DNA of 64,000 nucleotides from a virus. Below, one piece after another: positions 58,366 to 64,000 of the stretch. The stretch spans positions 80,056 through 144,055 of IMG/VR virus record IMGVR_UViG_3300031950_000001. One strand, 5' to 3'. Below the pieces are notes generated by a model that was given only the letters and a program-made list of their open reading frames with translations, searched no databases and had not been told where the DNA came from. Position 1 is the first letter of the stretch. The number at the start of each line of letters is the position of its first letter. The position numbers and the translations under genes are program-made.

Positions 58366-60075
58366 ATGGTTGCGACTTGGAGAAACAATACAGCGGCAGA
58401 TCGAACGATCAGCCAAATTTATACGCCGCTCGATATCCCGACTGCTGATGTCCCCGTTTCCATCGAATCATTCCTATCGAGCCGGGATAACTTTACGGCC
58501 TCGATGCCAGGTCATGAAGAGCTAGTACTCGCTATCTTTCAGTCCCACTATAAGCTCTATGATCTCCTTCAATCGGACCTTCAGTTTGAGTTTAGTTCGG
58601 TTTTAGACTCCTTATCCTCGTTAATGAAATATAGGCATCTGCCTCTTCTTGTTGAAACCTCTGATATCGAACACGTCGATAACCAGTATAGAGTTAAGCT
58701 CCCTTCCCATATATTTCAGATTGGCGCTATTGTAAATAAACCCTTTGAGCCTACCGTTACTTGGGATGATGAGTTCTATATTGACGGGGATTATCTCTAC
58801 TTTCTGTCTGATCCGCGTAGTATTTTTCAGGGCTATTATGCAGGCAGCGGGAAATACTTTTATGTCCTATGGCTTAAAGATGTCATTGTCTTAGACACCC
58901 GGCTTTTGGACCGTTTCTTTACCTATCTTCCCGGATTTTCAAATCGAAGCCTTGATTATTACTACGACCGCGTCTTATTCACCAAGTTGGCCATCGAGAT
59001 CTTAGGAAAGGGGCTTACTCCCAATAGGCTCAGAGGACTGGCAGGACTCTATTATGGCATTCCCGTTTCGATTGCGGAAACGGAAACCATTGCCGATATT
59101 CAAGCCACAAGCGATGGCTGGCTTGTCGTTACGGACAAAACCAAATATCAGGTCTCTAACGGTTTTGAGCTTGCCGTTACCGAAGGAACTAAACTAACCC
59201 GATGGACTCCTCTTGTAGCCAATTTCGACGTTATTGATTTTCATGATGGCGTCGTACCGTCTTATTTGCCCAAACTACCCATCTATCCAGACAGCTTTCT
59301 TACGGTAATATCTGCGGAACGTGCTACCGAGAATGGTCAGCCTCGAGAATTAGAAAATCTCAATCAAAGACTTGCCGAAAGCGGCGTGATGCTGTCGGTC
59401 GGTCTACGCAATATTCTTTATGCCGTAAACAATACGGTTGCTACCACAATCGAGCAAACGGAGCGAGGAACCGAGATTAGCTGGCCGCTAGAAGGTGATC
59501 CTGATGACGTTGCACTGTTTTGGAGCAGGGTGCGGGAGCGGGAAAGAGCGTCGGGGGTTATGCTCTATGATTTATTACGTCAGTATTATAATGACCTAAG
59601 CACCATAAATCCGGCGGAAGTAATGGCAAGATTCTTTTATCGACAAGCCGTCGTCATCTTATTGCCGAATGTTATTTCTGCCTCGTCCGCCTTTATCGAA
59701 ATCGTCGATGGACTAACCGATTCATCGCGTCCTATTTTCCAACTTTCGGTTTCGAATTTGCCGCGATGGACATCCAGCGACGGTTTGCAACAGGCAGAAA
59801 CGGAAACCATTCCATCTACAATTCCTGCTACCAAGACTGCGGATCGGCCCGAGACTACATCGCGCTATTGGGTTGTGATGGATTGCAAGGTTTTTGATCT
59901 TGTCTATATCCCGTCATTGCAGGACGAGCTCCCGCAATATTTGGAGAAAATTGTTAAAATCGAGATGAAAGATTATTCGATCTGTGGGCTTGTTGTCTTG
60001 ACGAGATCCTTCGATATTGAATTTGACGAGCCTGCACGCATTGCTGCCGTGTTAGACACGTGTAGTCAATGTTAA
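58366..60075 (+). CDS. Large baseplate or tail protein
   Basis: A 569-residue protein, mixed alpha/beta, with an aromatic-rich middle (RLLDRFFTYLPGFSNRSLDY) and LRGLAGLYYGIPVSIAETET, which resembles segments of phage tail/baseplate proteins around gp48 or tail-fibre attachment. ATG 58366 follows TTTTTCGGAGCTGGGTC. It follows the J-like gene and precedes the Ser-rich surface protein, so a baseplate role is likely. The family is not firmly recognised. Confidence 0.6.
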   Translation: MVATWRNNTAADRTISQIYTPLDIPTADVPVSIESFLSSRDNFTASMPGHEELVLAIFQSHYKLYDLLQSDLQFEFSSVLDSLSSLMKYRHLPLLVETSDIEHVDNQYRVKLPSHIFQIGAIVNKPFEPTVTWDDEFYIDGDYLYFLSDPRSIFQGYYAGSGKYFYVLWLKDVIVLDTRLLDRFFTYLPGFSNRSLDYYYDRVLFTKLAIEILGKGLTPNRLRGLAGLYYGIPVSIAETETIADIQATSDGWLVVTDKTKYQVSNGFELAVTEGTKLTRWTPLVANFDVIDFHDGVVPSYLPKLPIYPDSFLTVISAERATENGQPRELENLNQRLAESGVMLSVGLRNILYAVNNTVATTIEQTERGTEISWPLEGDPDDVALFWSRVRERERASGVMLYDLLRQYYNDLSTINPAEVMARFFYRQAVVILLPNVISASSAFIEIVDGLTDSSRPIFQLSVSNLPRWTSSDGLQQAETETIPSTIPATKTADRPETTSRYWVVMDCKVFDLVYIPSLQDELPQYLEKIVKIEMKDYSICGLVVLTRSFDIEFDEPARIAAVLDTCSQC

Positions 60076-60100
60076 TGTTCTGAAAAAAAGGGCTGGTTCG

Positions 60101-61354
60101 ATGGGTCGTTATGCGATGTTAGGGTTTCCGCCGCTAGATCCTGCAATATGCGCACTTAGCGCAAGCAGCAGTTCTAGTTCATCGTCGAGTTGTGAATACC
60201 CGTACTGCATTTATGTGGATGGAGAGATCACGCCTAATACGGCCATTGGCGAGTACTTCCAGTATGACGGGTTCTACAACGGCAGGCCGCAATGGAAAAT
60301 CGCTTCGGATATCGAATGGTATATCCGTTGGTATGGCTTGGGCTGGATCATTGGCTTGTGGCCTACTGGTGGCCGCGGCGAGCCCAACATATACTGGCTG
60401 AATCCGGAGGGTGATGGGCCGCTCGGCCAATACACTGTCAATAGCGGCACGGAGGGAACGGCGATTGCCCGTGAGTGCGCGGAATCCATCAGTAGCAGTT
60501 CTAGTGCATGCGGTTGTGGAGGTGTAACTACAACTCTTTATGCCCTTGAAAATGTGCCGACCGTGGAAAATGGTTGCCTAAAGTTTACAATTGTCGCGCT
60601 CGAGTTTCAGAATGGTTGTTTATGCCATTGGGACGTGGTGGACGAGGTGAGGGCTAAAATTTGTGACACATCCTCAAGCAGTTCTAGTGAAAGTAGCTCT
60701 GAATCCAGCAGTGAGAGCAGTTCAGGGTCCAGCTCGGAGAGCAGCTCCGAATCCAGCTCTGAATCCAGATCGGAATCCAGCTCCGAATCGAGTTCGGAGT
60801 CGAGGTCAGAGTCCGGCTCAGAGCGTAGCTCTGAATCCAGTTCTGAGTCGCGTTCGGAATCCGGCAGCGAGAGTCGCTCTGAATCCAGTTCTGAAAGCCG
60901 TTTGGAGAGTGGCTCGGAATCGAGCAGTGAAAGTCGGTCCGAATCCAGCAATGAGAGCAGTGGATGCAATGGTCGCGATTGCTTGAACTGTCTCAACGGG
61001 AAAGCTCCTGCACAATTTCAGGTAACAATCTCAGGAGTACGCAATAATTCCTGCTCGGACTGCACCGTATTCAATGGAACTTTTGTGGTACAGCAGGATC
61101 CGCGATTTCCATGTACGTATCGGGCTGCTTTGCCATACGCTTGCCACACAGACTTTAACGAAGTGGTGGTAGAAATATTCGACACAGGAGTGGAGGTTCG
61201 CTTGCTGGTCTGGGGTGAACCAGAAGCCCAATGGGGGCGCGAAGGCTCTGCTCCGCCCTGTTGTTCTTTAGATGAAATGCTTCCTCGCTGGTACGGCTCG
61301 AATATCGGTTTTTGCGATACTCGACAAGCTACCTGCCATATTAAAAGCCTATGA
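60101..61354 (+). CDS. Cys-rich surface protein with Ser-rich linkers
   Basis: A 417-residue protein. A first Ser run (SASSSSSSSSSCEYP, about residues 20-34) leads to a domain with several Trp and Tyr. A second short Ser run separates a small Cys-containing domain. About residues 190-290 are almost only Ser, Glu and Arg. The C-terminal domain has paired Cys (NGRDCLNCLNGKAP, NNSCSDCTVFNGT, CCSL). This looks like an extended fibre or spike with disulphide or metal-bound ends on flexible stalks. ATG 60101 follows AAAAGGGCTGG weakly. The stop overlaps the next gene. Confidence 0.65.
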   Translation: MGRYAMLGFPPLDPAICALSASSSSSSSSSCEYPYCIYVDGEITPNTAIGEYFQYDGFYNGRPQWKIASDIEWYIRWYGLGWIIGLWPTGGRGEPNIYWLNPEGDGPLGQYTVNSGTEGTAIARECAESISSSSSACGCGGVTTTLYALENVPTVENGCLKFTIVALEFQNGCLCHWDVVDEVRAKICDTSSSSSSESSSESSSESSSGSSSESSSESSSESRSESSSESSSESRSESGSERSSESSSESRSESGSESRSESSSESRLESGSESSSESRSESSNESSGCNGRDCLNCLNGKAPAQFQVTISGVRNNSCSDCTVFNGTFVVQQDPRFPCTYRAALPYACHTDFNEVVVEIFDTGVEVRLLVWGEPEAQWGREGSAPPCCSLDEMLPRWYGSNIGFCDTRQATCHIKSL

Positions 61355-63330
61355 GAGAAATGATGTACCAACCTTGCGACTTGGAACACGTAGGTGATTG
61401 CCGATGGCAATGCCGTCGATGCGGTCGATCGGTAGTTACGTTTCGTCGGGCCGATGGAACAGAAGCTCCCCCTCCGCTAGACAGCATGCCGCCATGCGGC
61501 TGGGCGACGACCGTTTGGGAAACGAAAGGCCATTATTGGGTAGAACAGGCCCCGCCGATTGGCGTTCCGTCGCCCGAACGGAAGTTCCGTTGCCAACGGT
61601 GCGGCCAAGTCCTTTCGCTCCCGCCGACGTCGGATGCTCAGACCCTCTTGGCCCAGCAACCCCCTTGCCCGGCCCAGCCCAGCCCGCCGCCTGAGCAACA
61701 GGTGGCCGCGTCGAATGGCGCGCCAGATCAACCGCCAGACCTGCTCCAGAGGGCGTGGCGTTATTCCAAGGCCCTAGCCGGGTGGATTGCCGAAGGGCGG
61801 CCTACACGGTCTACAGAAGAAATTGAGCGGCTATTGGCCATTTGCCGAGCCTGTCCCCATTACGACGCAAAAGCCGAAATCTGTCGGGTATGTGGTTGCC
61901 GGGTTACTACGGCAAAAGAAGCCTGGCGTAACAAACTGGCGATGGCCACCGAGGCCTGTCCTCTGAAAAAATGGGGGATAAAGCTCTCCCCGGAGGAGAT
62001 TAAAAACTTCGTGGAACGAGTCTACGTGATTAACCTCAAAACCCGCCCGGATCGCCTAAAAACTTTCCTGGACCGGCTGGAGCAGTACGGTTGGCCATTT
62101 CCCGATCCGATCATCTACCCAGCCATCGATGGCAACAAGGTAGGCGTACCGCCGGAGTTTACCCAAGGCGGCGGCGCCTATGGTTGCCGCATGAGTCATC
62201 TGCGCATCCTCCAAGATTGCCTCATGGAGGATGTAAAAACCGTTCTGATTCTCGAAGACGACGCCGAAATCACCGAAGGCTTCACAGACCGGGTAGCCGA
62301 ATTCTTGGCCAAGGTCCCCCAGGATTGGGAAGGCATTATGCTGGGCGGCCAGCACCATACCTCTCCGAAAGAGACTGGCATTCCCGGCGTGGTCCGGGTC
62401 CAGTATGCCCAACGGACCCATGCCTATATCGCCCGGCCAAGTTACATGAAAGCCCTTCAGCAGCGGTGGGGCAATTGCACCGTCCATATCGACTGGGCCA
62501 TGAAAGACTGGCAGCATACCCGAATTGTGTATGCTCCTGATCCCTGGCTCATTGGGCAAGCCGGAGGGCGATCCGACATCCGGGGCGCCGTAAAACCCAG
62601 GGAATGGTGGTCATCGGCAGCCCCACCTGCCCCCAGTACCAGCAAACTTCCGCCTGGACCGAAACCGGTGATTCTTTTGCGGGCAAGCCGTCCAGTTGCC
62701 GAACAGCTTCAGCGGTTCGGCTGGCATGGCGGATATAGCCGGGATCGACAAACCGGCTACGACAGCGGCCTAAAAGACATTGCCCGGCAATCCAAAGAAG
62801 TAAGACCCCGCCGTCTCCGGGAGTGGATTCAATTGGTCGGTCGTGAAGCCGACGACGCCTACGCCCTCTGTACCATTTGGCACCCAGAAATCACCATCGA
62901 AGATGTTCGGGCTGCCCATTCGGGTCCAATCCTGGAAATCCAGGTCGAACAGGACAACGTCGAAGCCGCCGTGGAAGCAGCGTTCGATCAGCTGCCATCC
63001 GAGTGGCGGGAATACTTGGAAACTAACCCGGCTCCCAATCAACCGCCGGTGGTCTTGCTCAACGCCCCGGAGGAAACGGCCCACGAGCTCCAGGAGAAAC
63101 ATCGCTGGCTTTGCGCCCGGCTTCCCGAACCGCTTCCCGAAGCCAATCAACTTCAGCGTTGGATCGCCCGACTCCGCCGACAGGCCGCCCAAGAGGGCAA
63201 AGCCCTTGCCCTTTACGGCCTATCCGTGTTCGATCTACCCCCCTTAAAAATCCCCACCGAACCCATCACCGCCCATACGGCAGAAGAAGCCATGGGACAG
63301 TTCTTAATGGAAGGGAAAAACTATGGTTAA
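61351..63330 (+). CDS. Glycosyltransferase family 25-like protein with zinc-finger front
   Basis: 659 residues. CDLEHVGDCRWQCRRCGR and FRCQRCGQVL are repeated Cys motifs at the N-terminus. CRACPHYDAKAEICRVCGCR is a further cluster near residues 168-190. From about 225, VYVINLKTRPDRLKTFLDRL, GAYGCRMSHLRILQDC and VLILEDDAEIT match GT25 enzymes. The last 220 residues are an added domain. The gene is GC-richer than the phage core and may be acquired. It could glycosylate virion proteins, host surface or DNA. Confidence 0.78.
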   Translation: MREMMYQPCDLEHVGDCRWQCRRCGRSVVTFRRADGTEAPPPLDSMPPCGWATTVWETKGHYWVEQAPPIGVPSPERKFRCQRCGQVLSLPPTSDAQTLLAQQPPCPAQPSPPPEQQVAASNGAPDQPPDLLQRAWRYSKALAGWIAEGRPTRSTEEIERLLAICRACPHYDAKAEICRVCGCRVTTAKEAWRNKLAMATEACPLKKWGIKLSPEEIKNFVERVYVINLKTRPDRLKTFLDRLEQYGWPFPDPIIYPAIDGNKVGVPPEFTQGGGAYGCRMSHLRILQDCLMEDVKTVLILEDDAEITEGFTDRVAEFLAKVPQDWEGIMLGGQHHTSPKETGIPGVVRVQYAQRTHAYIARPSYMKALQQRWGNCTVHIDWAMKDWQHTRIVYAPDPWLIGQAGGRSDIRGAVKPREWWSSAAPPAPSTSKLPPGPKPVILLRASRPVAEQLQRFGWHGGYSRDRQTGYDSGLKDIARQSKEVRPRRLREWIQLVGREADDAYALCTIWHPEITIEDVRAAHSGPILEIQVEQDNVEAAVEAAFDQLPSEWREYLETNPAPNQPPVVLLNAPEETAHELQEKHRWLCARLPEPLPEANQLQRWIARLRRQAAQEGKALALYGLSVFDLPPLKIPTEPITAHTAEEAMGQFLMEGKNYG

Positions 63331-63873
63331 TATCTATTGCTATTGGGAAGGGGAAAAGCCACCGTATATCCAAGTTTGTGAGGACCTTTTGCGAGCCTAC
63401 CATCCGAATTTAGTGGTGGTGGATCCGCCAACTCTCCATACCATGAAATTCCCCCGCGATGTATGGGATGCAATCCGCAACTGGAACGTAGCGAACCGCT
63501 CCGATGTCATTCGTTGCTGGCTTCTCAAGCAATTTGGGGGCATGTGGTGTGATATTGACTGCATACCGGTTCACTCGTTTTCCGTATTTCTGCAGATTGC
63601 TCAAACTACACCTGCAGGAGTAGCAGCGTACGCTTCGACAGATAACACGATTGGGGTCGGGTTTATCGCAGCCCGGCCTGGCAGCGAAGCTATCGAACGA
63701 TGGTGGCAAGCGATTCTCCGGGTTTTTCAGGAACAACGACACCCCCGTTGGTTGGAAGTAAGCACAGAGCCGTTCACTCGTATTGTGTCCGAAATTGGCC
63801 GTGATCAATTTGCATTATGGCCGCTGGCACACATTTCCCCAGTGGTCTGGCGTGACACGGAACGTTTTTTAAT
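63323..63873 (+). pseudogene. GT32-like glycosyltransferase, cut by an IS607 end
   Basis: The first 184 codons of a DxD sugar transferase: WNVANRSDVIRCWLLKQFGG and MWCDIDCIPV, the catalytic DxD region of the Gly_transf_sug family. The frame then enters the left end of an IS607 element (AGGTTAAAGC) at 63874 and stops at 63898, so the C-terminus is lost. The rest of the gene may lie beyond the element, outside the window. It is coupled to the GT25 gene (8-nt overlap). Confidence 0.75.
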
Positions 63874-64000
63874 GGAGGTTAAAGCTGTTTTCAAATAACT
63901 AACTATACCGCTACAAACATACCAATAACACTTGACAAGAGACAAAGATGCGATATACTAATTGGTAAGGATTACCTGCTGGTCGACAGTGAAATAATCG
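63874..64000 (+). mobile_element. Left end of a third IS607 copy (continues past the window)
   Basis: The sequence matches the left end of the copy at 4707-6750 base for base over most of its length, including AGGTTAAAGC, the promoter and the leading ORF start. It has small deletions. The small ORF is broken (MRYTNW then stop), so this copy has decayed at least there. Orientation is plus. Confidence 0.88.
63932..63959 (+). promoter_or_regulatory. IS607 promoter, third copy
   Basis: TTGACA, a 16-nt spacer and TATACT; one base of spacer shorter than in the intact element. Confidence 0.65.

Noticed and set aside
60607-60996. Minus-strand frame of Ser/Leu/Asp/Glu
   Set aside because: It is the reverse reading of the Ser-rich stalk; low-complexity DNA keeps several frames open.

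Overview
The window looks like part of the genome of a large contractile-tailed (myovirus-type) double-stranded DNA phage. Nearly every gene is on the plus strand, genes are packed with ATGA/GTGA overlaps, and recognisable virion and replication modules follow one another: UvsW-like helicase, DnaB-like helicase, DnaG-like primase, DNA polymerase A, UvsX/RecA, large terminase, portal, gp25-like and J-like baseplate proteins, and a phage sigma factor. No major capsid, sheath or tube gene was recognised, so the genome probably extends beyond both ends. The host cannot be named from the sequence.

Layout. 1-8.9 kb: a RuvC-like resolvase, four paralogues of an unrecognised protein, small membrane and HTH proteins, and a secreted trypsin-like protease split by an intact IS607-type element (serine recombinase plus TnpB); a decayed second protease/IS607 pair follows. 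8.9-12 kb: a Tyr-rich repeat protein and a fibre-like repeat protein. 12-27.3 kb: replication and recombination, including a uracil-DNA-glycosylase/exonuclease/polymerase A fusion and a 445-bp element with 58-bp terminal inverted repeats. 27.4-42 kb: terminase, portal, large unrecognised proteins and a phosphoesterase-DNA ligase with a hydrophobic C-terminal extension. 42-46 kb: lipoprotein, papain-like protease, membrane protein, phosphoesterase, wHTH and thermonuclease. 46-49.4 kb: an accessory island with a tRNA-like gene, a pseudoknot leader, a GC-rich gene, five tandem structured RNA units and a retron-like reverse transcriptase. 49.4-54 kb: MoxR/VWA pair and two unrecognised proteins. 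54-60 kb: tRNA(CAT), HD hydrolase, sigma factor and baseplate. 60-64 kb: a Ser-rich Cys-rich surface protein and two glycosyltransferases, the second cut by another IS607 end.

The most striking feature is the array at 47027-48027. Five units of about 155-255 nt each start and end with complementary arms (GACAAGACGGCCGTTGT and its complement). Four of them share a three-branch architecture with compensatory changes, and all sit directly upstream of a retron-like reverse transcriptase whose NAxxH and VTG signatures are degenerate. A retron normally carries one msr-msd RNA; a phage array of divergent copies beside one RT is not a system I know.

A second theme is a dispersed perfect palindrome centred on TTTGATTCCGGAATCAAA. 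It occurs at least 14 times, always between genes or at gene ends, and looks like a phage-wide regulatory or termination site. A rarer motif, GGCATTTAATATTGG, abuts a hairpin in three places and may mark a phage promoter or processing site. All functional statements are read from sequence motifs; no database search was possible.
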